Source: Brevibacillus reuszeri (GTDB taxonomy: Bacteria > Bacillota > Bacilli > Brevibacillales > Brevibacillaceae). Taken from it: DNA of 64,000 nucleotides. The stretch covers positions 124,001 through 188,000 of the forward strand of contig NZ_BEXF01000007.1 in assembly GCF_002897295.1 (NCBI RefSeq), given 5' to 3'. Below the pieces are notes generated by a model, which made no database searches, was not told the origin of the DNA, and saw only the letters and a program-made list of their open reading frames with translations. Below, piece after piece: positions 41,866 through 50,393 of this stretch (positions within the stretch are counted from its first letter, which is position 1; each line of letters opens with the position of its first letter). Made by a program: the position numbers and the translations under genes.

Positions 41866-42795
41866 CTACTGCTTATAAGCTGGTTGCTCAATCGTAATCA
41901 CTACATTTCCTTTTTTATGTCCTTTTTCGACGTATGCATGAGCCTCGCGCATTTGTTCCAGTGGATAGCATCTGTCAATAACTGCTTTAATCTGTCCTTG
42001 CTCTATCAGCTCTTTGAGCAGCTGGATATGCTCCATTCGCACCTTTGCAATCCCGCTTCCTTCTACGGATACGAATTTCCCGCTCGGAGAAAGTAGCACT
42101 TTGCAGGCAGATTTTACGCTTTTTGCTACTGCATCGAAGATCAAATCATAATGCTCTCCTCTTTTCGAAAAGTCCCCCCTCGTATAATCCACCACTTGAT
42201 CGGCTCCGAGTGATTTCACCAGCTCTACGTTTGACGTACTGCATACCCCTGTAACCTCTGCCCCAAAATGCTTGGCAAGCTGTATGGCAGAAGTCCCGAC
42301 CGCGCCAGAAGCTCCATAGATCAGAACCTTTTGTCCGCGCTGTATATTGCCTTTCCGCAAAAAATGTAGGGCTGATGTTCCAGCAAAAAGCACGGACGCG
42401 GCTTCCTCATAGGTTGCATTCGCAGGCTTGAGCGCCATCAGACTGTCTTCCCGCAAACAAACATATTCGGCATGGCCACCTAACCCCATTCCCGTAAACG
42501 CAAAAATTTGATCTCCTTTTTTATATCGGCGCACATGCTCTCCTACAGCTTCCACCTCTCCCGATAGCTCGGTACCCAGTATCGCTTTTCGTGGTTTTCG
42601 CAAGCCTAAAACGATCCGCATCGGAATCCAGTACGCGAGCGGGCTGTGAAAGCCTCGTATCCGGCAATCTCCTGATGATACGGTTGTCGCATGAACCTTT
42701 ATCAACACCTCATCTTTTTTAGGGATGGGCTTTTCAAGCTCTTGCAGCTCCAGAACATCTGGCGATCCATATTTGGTGCAAACCATTGCTTTCAT
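41866..42795 (-). CDS. NAD(P)-dependent alcohol dehydrogenase, quinone-oxidoreductase-like (MDR family)
   Basis: A 309-residue medium-chain reductase. The N-terminal GroES-like half (VHATTVSSGDCRIRGF) lacks the catalytic and structural zinc cysteines, as in quinone oxidoreductases. The Rossmann half starts at GQKVLIYGASGAVGTSAIQLAKHFGAEVTGVCS, a nucleotide loop typical of NADPH use. GGAGG precedes ATG 42795. It is monocistronic and divergent from nfi, with a heptamer repeat in the shared upstream region. Substrate is probably an enone or quinone. Confidence 0.88.
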   Translation of the reverse strand: MKAMVCTKYGSPDVLELQELEKPIPKKDEVLIKVHATTVSSGDCRIRGFHSPLAYWIPMRIVLGLRKPRKAILGTELSGEVEAVGEHVRRYKKGDQIFAFTGMGLGGHAEYVCLREDSLMALKPANATYEEAASVLFAGTSALHFLRKGNIQRGQKVLIYGASGAVGTSAIQLAKHFGAEVTGVCSTSNVELVKSLGADQVVDYTRGDFSKRGEHYDLIFDAVAKSVKSACKVLLSPSGKFVSVEGSGIAKVRMEHIQLLKELIEQGQIKAVIDRCYPLEQMREAHAYVEKGHKKGNVVITIEQPAYKQ

Positions 42796-42867
42796 GATGT
42801 TCCTCCAAACCTCATTGTTTGCAAACAGTATAGATGCAGCTTGTTAAGCACTTGATTCTTATCCTGA

Positions 42868-42902
42868 TTCCATATTCCATATTTCATATTTCATATTTCA
42901 TA
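42868..42902. repeat. Five tandem heptamers (TTYCATA)5
   Basis: TTCCATA repeated twice then TTTCATA three times, without interruption, 35 bp in total. It lies between the divergent quinone oxidoreductase-like gene and nfi. The unit length is not a multiple of three but the repeat is non-coding, so length changes would alter promoter spacing, not reading frame. Confidence 0.85.
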
Positions 42903-43001
42903 GTATCAAGTTTCATTCCAATCGTCCCCATATTATGGAAAAGATCTGGTACAATAGAATAGCACTACGCGTAAATTTTTGACTGAAAAGGTGAGCAGCT
43001 C

Positions 43002-43679
43002 ATGGAGCCAATCGTGCGTCATCGCTGGGATTTAAGTGAAACGGAAGCGATCCACACCCAACAGACACTGTCCAAAAACGTAATCACGGAAGATCAATTC
43101 ACAACCATCAATTATATAGCTGGTGTAGATGTGGCCTATTCCAAACAAGAGGATGTCTTGATCGCAGCAGTCGTCATACTAGATGCCCACACTTTGAACC
43201 TAGTGGAATCTGTCGCAGTTGAAGACACGGTTCACTTTCCCTACATACCAGGCTTGTTCTCTTTTCGAGAGCTCCCCCCGATCATTAAGGCATTTCGGCA
43301 AGTGACTACTCCCCCAGACCTGATTGTCTGTGACGGGCAAGGAATCGCTCATCCCAGAAGGTTTGGATTAGCGAGCCACTTAGGTGTTCTGTTCGATATC
43401 CCTACCATCGGCTGCGGAAAAACGAGACTGCTAGGAGAGTATACAGAGCCTGACCAAAAAAGAGGGGCAACCTCCCCACTGACAGACAATGGGGAAGTAA
43501 TCGGAGGCGTATTACGAACACAAGCCAATACGAAGCCGATCTACGTGTCAATCGGTCATCGCATTGGCTTGCAAACAGCTTGCGAATGGATAGTAAAGCT
43601 CTCGCCAAAGTATCGTCTTCCCGAGACTACCAGGCTCGCGGATCAGCTCGTGAATAAAACGATTCGTCAGCTTGGCTAA
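43002..43679 (+). CDS. nfi: Endonuclease V (deoxyinosine 3' endonuclease)
   Basis: A 225-residue DNA-repair nuclease that cuts one base 3' of deoxyinosine. Conserved catalytic positions are Asp43 in AGVDVAY, Glu90 in PYIPGLFSFRE and Asp111 in CDGQGIAHPRR, with the PYIP wedge motif at 80-83. GCGKTRLLGEY and SIGHRIGL are further family blocks. AAAGGTGAG precedes ATG 43002; TACAAT at 42949 is a plausible -10. Confidence 0.94.
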   Translation: MEPIVRHRWDLSETEAIHTQQTLSKNVITEDQFTTINYIAGVDVAYSKQEDVLIAAVVILDAHTLNLVESVAVEDTVHFPYIPGLFSFRELPPIIKAFRQVTTPPDLIVCDGQGIAHPRRFGLASHLGVLFDIPTIGCGKTRLLGEYTEPDQKRGATSPLTDNGEVIGGVLRTQANTKPIYVSIGHRIGLQTACEWIVKLSPKYRLPETTRLADQLVNKTIRQLG

Positions 43680-43728
43680 TAGTGTTTGTAGACGAATCGT
43701 TGATTTAGATTAAAGGAGGAGATCGGTC

Positions 43729-44100
43729 TTGTCTCAGCTCGAAGCATTACTTCACGTACAAATCCCTGTCAAATGTCTGAATGAAGCTATCTCATGGTAC
43801 TGTGATCACTTAGGCTTTTCTTTGCAAGCGAAGTTTGATAAATCAGCTTTTCTCGCCTTGTCTGCTGGACCCACCCTGATGCTTTGGGAAACTGCTGATG
43901 AGTCCTCTGCCACCTTTACCGTCGACAGCCAGCCCATGCCTGTTTGCCTGTACACAACTGCTGATATTCATTCCCTGCATGATCACCTGCAAGCCCAAAA
44001 GGTTACGATTACGCATTATCAAAATGATGGCTTTGGCTGGGTTCTGAAGTTTTTTGACCCCAGTGGGAACATGCTGGGAGTCATTCAGAAAAATGAGTAG
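43729..44100 (+). CDS. VOC family protein (glyoxalase-like)
   Basis: A 123-residue single VOC domain built from two beta-alpha-beta-beta-beta modules: VQIPVKCLNEAISWYCDHLGF, then LHDHLQAQKVTITHY and GWVLKFFDPSGNMLGVIQ. Metal ligands His9 and a late Glu of dioxygenases are not clearly conserved, so it may be a binding or antibiotic-sequestering protein. TTG 43729 follows AAAGGAGGAG. It lies 49 nt after nfi and may be co-transcribed. Confidence 0.8.
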   Translation: MSQLEALLHVQIPVKCLNEAISWYCDHLGFSLQAKFDKSAFLALSAGPTLMLWETADESSATFTVDSQPMPVCLYTTADIHSLHDHLQAQKVTITHYQNDGFGWVLKFFDPSGNMLGVIQKNE

Positions 44101-44144
44101 GCTTACGGTACACAAAAATGGCCAGGACAAGAGCCGCTGACTTC

Positions 44145-45389
44145 TCAGCCGGTAGCTTGCGCTGTCTTCTCGCTGCCGCTGTTTTGTGTTTGTTTGTGCT
44201 CCCAAATATGTTGACCCCGCTGATAAAACGGAAAGGCGATAAAGGTCAGCAGCATGAGAATACCGAAAATGATCGGGCCTTGGTCAAATCCCAATTGTCC
44301 CAGCAGGATACCGCCGACCCATGCACACACACTTTGCCCAATAAAAGCAAATCCACTTGCCCCGTAATACGCCCCTCGCATATGCCCGGGTGCAATCTCC
44401 CCGATAAGGACGTCACCTATGACAAAGCACAAGATTTCCCCAATCGTAAACACGACCATCGAGCAAGCGAGCATAAACAGATTGTCAAAAATTCCGAAGC
44501 CGAACAGTCCCAAACCAAAGAAGAGACAGCCGATCTTCAATGCCGTGAGCGACGAGAAGCGCTTCATCAGCTTGGCCAATGGATACTGAAAAATGAGTAC
44601 AGCCAGTGTATTGATGACAAAAAGAAAGGAATACGCCTCTACCCGATCATGCCCGATGTATTGAGACAGTGTCGTATCGAGATGGGAATACGCTCCCGCC
44701 ACGAATATATTGCCGAGCAAAAAATAGAGAAAAACTTTATCGGTAAAAACGATTCGTGCCATCTTATTGATCGATATAACGGCTGACTTTTCCTTCGCCT
44801 CCAGCTTGAACAGCAGCATGAGCACCACGAGCAGAATCGCATAGAGTGCAAAAATAGCCGCACTTACCATAAACGGATGCAGCGAGGAGGAGCCGCCTGC
44901 GCCAAGCTTCAGTCCAATCAACGGACCGATTGCGCCACCCACATTGATAGCAAAGTATCTGGCATTAAAAGCATCCGTACGCCGATCCTCTGGCGTTACA
45001 TCAGCGAGCAGTGCCCGCGCTGTCGGTTCAAACACATTGCGGAAAAGACCGTTTAAAGCGCTGAGCACGAAGAAAATCCATGTCTCACTGGCAAAAGCAA
45101 ATCCAACCAGTACAAAGCTCCATGCCCCCATCGCAGCAATCATGACTGGATACCGGCCCAATCGGTCAGAGAGTGCCCCGCCAGCAAAGCTGCTCACAGT
45201 TCCGACCAGCAAGCTCATGGCTAAGATCGCACCCACTGTCGCTGGATCAATGCCTTTTTCTTTGCCTAAATAAATCCCCAAAAACGGCAGCGTCATAAAG
45301 AAGCCAGTTCGTGACAGAAAAGTTCCAATGATGACTCCCCATGCGACTGGATGAAACTGTGCCTTGCGAAACAACGTCTTGAAAAACAT
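44145..45389 (-). CDS. MFS transporter (MdtH/YfmI-like exporter)
   Basis: A 414-residue, 12-helix exporter. Landmarks are GTFLSRTGFFMTLPFLGIYL at the N-terminus, GGALSDRLGRYPVMI, and NVFEPTARALLADVTPEDRRTDAFNARYFAINVGGAIGPLIG, typical of DHA1 drug exporters. ATG 45389 is 8 nt after GGAG; GTG 45398 overlaps that site. It is divergent from an SgrR-type regulator, a frequent pairing in Bacillales in which the regulator controls the exporter. Confidence 0.87.
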   Translation of the reverse strand: MFFKTLFRKAQFHPVAWGVIIGTFLSRTGFFMTLPFLGIYLGKEKGIDPATVGAILAMSLLVGTVSSFAGGALSDRLGRYPVMIAAMGAWSFVLVGFAFASETWIFFVLSALNGLFRNVFEPTARALLADVTPEDRRTDAFNARYFAINVGGAIGPLIGLKLGAGGSSSLHPFMVSAAIFALYAILLVVLMLLFKLEAKEKSAVISINKMARIVFTDKVFLYFLLGNIFVAGAYSHLDTTLSQYIGHDRVEAYSFLFVINTLAVLIFQYPLAKLMKRFSSLTALKIGCLFFGLGLFGFGIFDNLFMLACSMVVFTIGEILCFVIGDVLIGEIAPGHMRGAYYGASGFAFIGQSVCAWVGGILLGQLGFDQGPIIFGILMLLTFIAFPFYQRGQHIWEHKQTQNSGSEKTAQATG

Positions 45390-45461
45390 GTGATCCACTC
45401 CATTCGTCTCCCGCTCATTCTCTATTTGTTATCCTTGCGTTATGTTCAGTATATCTATCTA

Positions 45462-45480
45462 AAAAAGGGTAAAAAGGGTA
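45462..45480. promoter_or_regulatory. Direct repeat between the MFS gene and the SgrR gene
   Basis: AAAAAGGGT occurs twice back to back in the 139-nt divergent gap. It is a candidate binding site for the SgrR-type regulator; weak on its own. Confidence 0.35.
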
Positions 45481-45528
45481 TGATTTGAATGAATTGCATC
45501 ACCTTTTAGAGAAGAAAAGGAGTCCGCT

Positions 45529-47382
45529 ATGGTATCCGTCCTGCATTTTTTAGAGCTTCGTTCCTTTTTTCAAACAGAAGTTATTAACCATCCCTTTTCT
45601 GTCACGATCGAAAAGCTGACGGGCATCTGGCACTGTACGCCGCGCTATGCCAAGCAGATCGTGCGCAAGCTGAGTGAACTCGGATGGATTGAATGGCAAG
45701 CTGGACGAGGACGCGGGAATACTTCTATGCTGACCTTCCTCGCTGCCTCTGAGGATATCCTTTTGGCCGAAGTAAAGCTGCGCATGGAGCAGGGCGATGT
45801 GAAGGAAGCCATGGAGCTGATGAACCGCTACGGCAGCTCTACAAGCAAGGATCAGTTTATGGATTGGCTGTCAGAAGGAATGGGCTTTTCCACACAAGAT
45901 AGAGCCAATCAGATGCATGACACCCTGCGTTTTCCTGTGTACCGCAAAATTGTCACGCTTGATCCGGGCTCGGTTTATTATCATTTCGACGCACATGTAG
46001 CCGGTCAGCTATTCAATACATTGGTTACCTATGATCAAGAAACCAAATCGATCCACCCGTGCATCGCGCATTCATGGGAAACCAGTCACGATTGCTCTGA
46101 ATGGACGTTTCATCTGCGAAAAAATGTGTTGTTCCACCATGGACGAGAACTGACTGCCCAAGACGTCATTTTTTCGCTGGATCGGCTCCGGCTCCACCCA
46201 GAGCGTTTTGAGGCAAGCTGGATGCTGCAGGACATTGAAGAACTCAAAGCAATCAATTCGAAAACAGTTCGGATTCGTCTAAAAGAACCGAATCACTTGT
46301 TTTTGCGCATATTGACAACCGTTCCCACCAGCATCGTTCCTGAGGATGTCGTGCGTAATGACGAGCTTTCTTTTGCACAGAAGCCAGTGGGAACCGGCCC
46401 ATTTCAGCTGGCCAGGCTCAAGGAGGATTTGTGTATTTTGGAGGCTTTTCCCGCTCATTTTCTAGGTCGGCCACAGCTGGATCGGGTAGAAGTGCTCATC
46501 TTCCCTGAATTGGAATCAGGTCGCATAAAAGAGCCGGACTGGACTTCTGTCATTGTTTCACATGGCGTCACTACACGAGCTGAGGCTCTGCGCGAGGCTG
46601 TCATGAGTGGCAGTAGCGAATGGTGCAATCTCGAAACGCTCTTTTCCTGCTGTAATTTGCTAATTTTTAACCAATGGAAGCGCGGTCCGCAAAATCATCC
46701 GAAATTTCGCCAGGCGCTTGACCATATCATCGATCGCGAGCAGATGATCGCCGATTTGGGCGGTGACCGAATCTATCCAGCATTCGGCTTTCGTCCGTTT
46801 AATCCAGCTACTGACCAGCATAGAGGCCGTACTCCTCGTCTCGGTCGTGCCGAAATCATGAAGCTGTTAACGGAAAGCGGCTATCAGGGCGAGACGCTTC
46901 ACTTAGTGACAACGAACTATCATGAACCCGACGCGCTTTGGATCAAGGATCGCTGCCTCTGCTTCGGGATTAAGCTCGAGGTTGAGGTGAGGGATCAGGC
47001 TGAGTTTGCGTCCCGCGACCTTTTGCCAGAGCATGACTGTCAATTGTTTGGGAATGTGTTCAGTATGGATGAGGTAAGCGAGCTGGAGATGTACATGCAA
47101 AAAAATTACTTTCTCCCCGCCTTTGATGAGAATCTGACGCAGGAAATAAGCAAATTGACGGTATCCATTTTTCGGGAACCGGACGAGGGCAAGCGGCGTA
47201 AACAGCTTGCACATATAGAAGCACGTATTCTGGAAAGCCATGCTGTCCTGTATTTAGTGCAAAAGAAATCCCATACCTCCTTTCACAAATCCGTCCGCGG
47301 TGTAGCGATCAATTCGTCTGGATGGCTCGACTTTCACAAGATTTGGTTTCACCCTCAATCGATGGATAGCACTAGCCCATAA
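45529..47382 (+). CDS. SgrR family regulator (N-terminal DNA-binding domain plus solute-binding domain)
   Basis: A 617-residue protein. Residues 1-110 form the SgrR winged-helix region (TIEKLTGIWHCTPRYAKQIVRKLSELGWIEWQAGRGRGN). From about 140 on it is an SBP_bac_5 (oligopeptide-binding) domain: HVAGQLFNTLVTYDQETKSIHPCIAHSWE, WTFHLRKNVLFHHGRELTAQDVIFSL and KPVGTGPFQL. AAAGGAG precedes ATG 45529. The binding domain probably senses a cytoplasmic small molecule, sugar phosphate in E. coli SgrR, and controls the divergent MFS exporter. Confidence 0.9.
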   Translation: MVSVLHFLELRSFFQTEVINHPFSVTIEKLTGIWHCTPRYAKQIVRKLSELGWIEWQAGRGRGNTSMLTFLAASEDILLAEVKLRMEQGDVKEAMELMNRYGSSTSKDQFMDWLSEGMGFSTQDRANQMHDTLRFPVYRKIVTLDPGSVYYHFDAHVAGQLFNTLVTYDQETKSIHPCIAHSWETSHDCSEWTFHLRKNVLFHHGRELTAQDVIFSLDRLRLHPERFEASWMLQDIEELKAINSKTVRIRLKEPNHLFLRILTTVPTSIVPEDVVRNDELSFAQKPVGTGPFQLARLKEDLCILEAFPAHFLGRPQLDRVEVLIFPELESGRIKEPDWTSVIVSHGVTTRAEALREAVMSGSSEWCNLETLFSCCNLLIFNQWKRGPQNHPKFRQALDHIIDREQMIADLGGDRIYPAFGFRPFNPATDQHRGRTPRLGRAEIMKLLTESGYQGETLHLVTTNYHEPDALWIKDRCLCFGIKLEVEVRDQAEFASRDLLPEHDCQLFGNVFSMDEVSELEMYMQKNYFLPAFDENLTQEISKLTVSIFREPDEGKRRKQLAHIEARILESHAVLYLVQKKSHTSFHKSVRGVAINSSGWLDFHKIWFHPQSMDSTSP

Positions 47383-47426
47383 GAACGTGAGTGAAGCTTT
47401 TGCCGAGGCATCCGTTTTGGAGAGAC

Positions 47427-47463
47427 AAAAAGCCACAGCCTTTTTAACGGCCGTGGCTTTTCA
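47427..47463. terminator. Terminator between the SgrR gene and the DJ-1-like gene
   Basis: AAAAGCCAC-GCC pairs with GGC-GTGGCTTTT around a T-rich loop; A- and T-runs on both sides. Confidence 0.8.
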
Positions 47464-47476
47464 CTTTATGACACCC

Positions 47477-48064
47477 TTAACGAAAACCCATTAGTCGCTT
47501 TACCTCTTCACCATTTTCCTTGGACGTGAGCATTTCCAGCAGCTTGAATGCCACATCGAAGGCAGTTGAAGGATTGTAAGAGGTAATGATATTTCCATCG
47601 ACGACGATGGGCTGATCGGGGACAAGCTTCACTCCGAATTCAGACAGCTGCTTTTGTCTGCGTCCCTCACCCAGATTGTACGTAGTCGCTTCTCTCCCCT
47701 CAAGAATTCCGCTTTTACCAACAGGAAGTGCTCCGACGCAGATGGAAGCGATAATTTTTCCCTTTCGTTCAAATTCTCTGATGACCTTTAAAAAGGGCTC
47801 GCTGTACGCATCCTCATAAAATCCCGCCTCTTCAAAGCCTCCCGGAATAGCAAGGGCGTCAAATGAGTCTATATCCATTTCGCTTACATGCATTTCAGGG
47901 ATAACCGTAAAATTGAAGGTGCATTTCAGCTGATCATGCAATCCTACCGTAACCAGCTCAGTAGTCCCGTCTCCCTCCAATTTGTTCCAGCCGATCACAT
48001 CTGTGAATACACTCGCTTCTACAGCTTCAAAACCGTTCGCCAGCAATAAGCATACTCTTTTCAT
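47477..48064 (-). CDS. DJ-1/PfpI family protein
   Basis: A 195-residue protein, start at ATG 48064 (GGAG at ten bases) rather than 48091. The nucleophile elbow is ASICVGALPVG with Cys109; a glutamate near residue 16 (GFEAVEAS) supports its thiolate. LAIPGGFEEAGFYED is a further landmark. It differs from the PfpI-type copy at 2741 by lacking His after the Cys, closer to isonitrile hydratase or transcription-regulator-like members. It is divergent from a LysR gene, which probably controls it. Confidence 0.86.
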   Translation of the reverse strand: MKRVCLLLANGFEAVEASVFTDVIGWNKLEGDGTTELVTVGLHDQLKCTFNFTVIPEMHVSEMDIDSFDALAIPGGFEEAGFYEDAYSEPFLKVIREFERKGKIIASICVGALPVGKSGILEGREATTYNLGEGRRQKQLSEFGVKLVPDQPIVVDGNIITSYNPSTAFDVAFKLLEMLTSKENGEEVKRLMGFR

Positions 48065-48239
48065 TCCTCTACAGCTCCCTTTTCCCCTCATGGGGCTTGT
48101 TGCTGTTAAGTATAAGGTCTTCCATTCTCATCAGTAAAATTGAAACAACTGAAGGAAATGATCGAACTATCTGATATGATCAATGTACAAGCTCTCTATC
48201 GAGGCCTACTCGCTGAGGACACAAAAGAAGGGGTCGGAA

Positions 48240-49130
48240 ATGATGGAAATCAGACATTTACACACGTTTCTGGCGATTGTCGATACAGGGAAATTTACGA
48301 AAGCATCGGAGCAACTAGGGTATGCGCAGTCCACAATTACCTCACACATTCAAATTTTGGAGGATGAATTGGGGGCACCGTTGTTTGATCGCTTGGGGAA
48401 AAAAGTGATTTTGACAAATCTGGGCAGAGAATTAGTTCCTTACGCTAGAAAAATGCTGGATACGTACAAGGAAATCAAGAGTCTGGCAGCAGAACAAAGT
48501 GGCGTCTCTGGGGATATTGTTATCGGTGCCGCGGAATCTCTCTCGATTTATCGGCTGGGAGAAATTTTGAAGGAATACAAGAGAAGCTATCCTGGGGTAA
48601 ACATCATTTTGAAGAATGCCATCTGCAATGAGCTACGCGGGATGCTGTACACGGGCGAGGCAGATCTGGTCTTTACAATCGAGCCTCCGGTAACAGACCC
48701 CCAGCTAGTCGTGACGACTTTAAAAGAGGAAGCGATGGTCATTATCGGCGCCCCTGAATCTGCCTTGTCGCCTGCGACGTTCTCTCACGAGCAGGCACGT
48801 GAAACTATCATTCTCAGCGAAAAAGGGTGCAGCTTTACAAACGGCTTCGAAAAATACTTGCAGCAAAAACAAATCGCCTATGGAAATCCTTTGTCTTTTT
48901 CCAGTATGGAGGCGATCAAAAAATGCGTCATGAATGGATTGGGCATCTCCTTTTTGCCGCTCTATACGGTGAAAAATGAAATCGAGCAAGGCAGCTTAAC
49001 CATCATTGAGGAAAAAGAGCAATTTGACTCGTTTTGCACGCAGATTACTTATCATAAGCATAAACGGGTGACGGCAGCTATGCGCATGCTCATTGATATA
49101 ACTGAAAAGCACGCTGCTCACTGGACATGA
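48240..49130 (+). CDS. LysR family transcriptional regulator
   Basis: A 296-residue LysR protein: winged helix at residues 1-65 (MEIRHLHTFLAIVDTGKFTKASEQLGYAQSTITSHIQILEDELG) and an effector domain with GDIVIGAAESLSIYRLGEIL. ATG 48240 (or 48243) follows AAGGGG. The divergent DJ-1-like gene is the likely target, with a 175-nt shared region. Confidence 0.92.
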   Translation: MMEIRHLHTFLAIVDTGKFTKASEQLGYAQSTITSHIQILEDELGAPLFDRLGKKVILTNLGRELVPYARKMLDTYKEIKSLAAEQSGVSGDIVIGAAESLSIYRLGEILKEYKRSYPGVNIILKNAICNELRGMLYTGEADLVFTIEPPVTDPQLVVTTLKEEAMVIIGAPESALSPATFSHEQARETIILSEKGCSFTNGFEKYLQQKQIAYGNPLSFSSMEAIKKCVMNGLGISFLPLYTVKNEIEQGSLTIIEEKEQFDSFCTQITYHKHKRVTAAMRMLIDITEKHAAHWT

Positions 49131-49146
49131 GTAGCCTCTATCCATA

Positions 49147-49183
49147 CAAAAACAGTCTGAGAAAATTCCCAGACTGTTTTTGG
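49147..49183. terminator. Bidirectional terminator between lysR and nagA
   Basis: AAAAACAGTCTG pairs perfectly with CAGACTGTTTTT around a 12-nt loop. Confidence 0.9.
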
Positions 49184-49192
49184 TTCTAAAGG

Positions 49193-50356
49193 CTATTCCT
49201 TGTGGTAGACTCTCTTGCCCGCTACAAAGGTCATGCTCACATCAAACTGCTTATCCAATACCGTCACATCCGCATCGTAGCCTGCTGCGAGACGCCCTTT
49301 TCGCTCCCCCAAGCCGAGAATCGTTGCCGGAGTGTGCGAGGCCATCTCTACCGCTTCTGGCAACGGAACCTTACTTAGCGTCACCATGTTTGCCACCGCG
49401 CGATTGAGCGTCAGGATGCTGCCTGCCAATGTGCCATCTGCCAGCTTTGCCTGATCGCCATGCACATGTACTTCCTGTCCGCCCAAGTCATACGTGCCTT
49501 CTCCCATCGCCGCTGCCCGCATGGAATCACTGACCAGCGCGAGTTTTCCTGCCGTTTTGACGCGATACAAAATGTTCATCACGGCGGGGTGCACATGTAT
49601 TCCGTCTGCGATCAGCTCTGTACTGAGCTGTTCATGGTACATAGCGGCGCCAACAACGCCCGGCTCCCGATGATGCAGCCCTGTCATCGCATTAAAGCAG
49701 TGAGTAAAATGGCGCACGCCTGCCTCAACTGCCTGCGAAGCCTGCGCGAAGCTCGCACCGGTATGCCCTGCCGACACAATCACACCCTGCTCCTTCAGCC
49801 AGGCAATCGCTTCGAGCGCCTCCGGCTGCTCGGGTGCGATGGTCACAACCTTGATCAGCCCCTCCGCCAGCTCATACAATCGCTGCACCGCATCCAGCTG
49901 CGGCAAAGCGATATTTTCTTCCTTTTGCGCTCCTTTATAACGCGGGTTGATCCACGGTCCCTCCAGATGGATGCCAACCACCTCTGCCCCATCCAGCCCC
50001 TGGCGACTTACCTGAGCAATCGTGGAGAGGACAGGCTCGATCTCTTCATACGGCGCGGTCATGGTCGTTGCCAAAAAGGAAGTCACGCCAAAACGGGTCA
50101 AGGCTTTGGAAATCCCCTGAAACGATTCAGGCGTCCCGTCCATCGTATCGTGTCCGTCAATTCCATGCATATGAATATCCATAAATCCTGGGCAAATCCA
50201 TCCCTCTACCTGAAGGATTGTATCAGGCAGCTCGCCACTGTAATCCTGCGCCTCTCCGGCAAAACGAATGCTGCCCCCATCGATTACAACGAGTCCATCC
50301 GTTATTTCAGCGCCATTTGCGATTACTGCCCCACGTAAACCAAACTCCTGGTTCAT
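49193..50356 (-). CDS. nagA: N-acetylglucosamine-6-phosphate deacetylase
   Basis: A 387-residue amidohydrolase that releases acetate from GlcNAc-6-P. Metal site motifs: GFMDIHMHGIDGHDTMDG near residue 60, HLEGPW with the metal Glu, SAGHTGA, RHFTHCFNAMT and the catalytic Asp in LVSDSMRAA. ATG 50356 lies 7 nt after GGAGG; the longer frame to 50416 would overlap the neighbouring gene. nagB, which usually follows nagA in Bacillus, is not adjacent. Confidence 0.93.
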   Translation of the reverse strand: MNQEFGLRGAVIANGAEITDGLVVIDGGSIRFAGEAQDYSGELPDTILQVEGWICPGFMDIHMHGIDGHDTMDGTPESFQGISKALTRFGVTSFLATTMTAPYEEIEPVLSTIAQVSRQGLDGAEVVGIHLEGPWINPRYKGAQKEENIALPQLDAVQRLYELAEGLIKVVTIAPEQPEALEAIAWLKEQGVIVSAGHTGASFAQASQAVEAGVRHFTHCFNAMTGLHHREPGVVGAAMYHEQLSTELIADGIHVHPAVMNILYRVKTAGKLALVSDSMRAAAMGEGTYDLGGQEVHVHGDQAKLADGTLAGSILTLNRAVANMVTLSKVPLPEAVEMASHTPATILGLGERKGRLAAGYDADVTVLDKQFDVSMTFVAGKRVYHKE

Positions 50357-50393
50357 TCTTTTTCCTCCCATGAAGATCTTGCTACCTGTCTGT

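Noticed and set aside
42868-42902. CRISPR-like array
   Set aside because: Units are 7 bp with no spacers; it is a simple tandem repeat.
44118-44786. 222-codon plus-strand ORF opposite the MFS gene
   Set aside because: Hydrophilic product antisense to membrane helices; no ribosome site.
49460-50338. 292-codon plus-strand ORF opposite nagA
   Set aside because: Antisense to conserved metal-site motifs of NagA; Cys/His-rich nonsense product.
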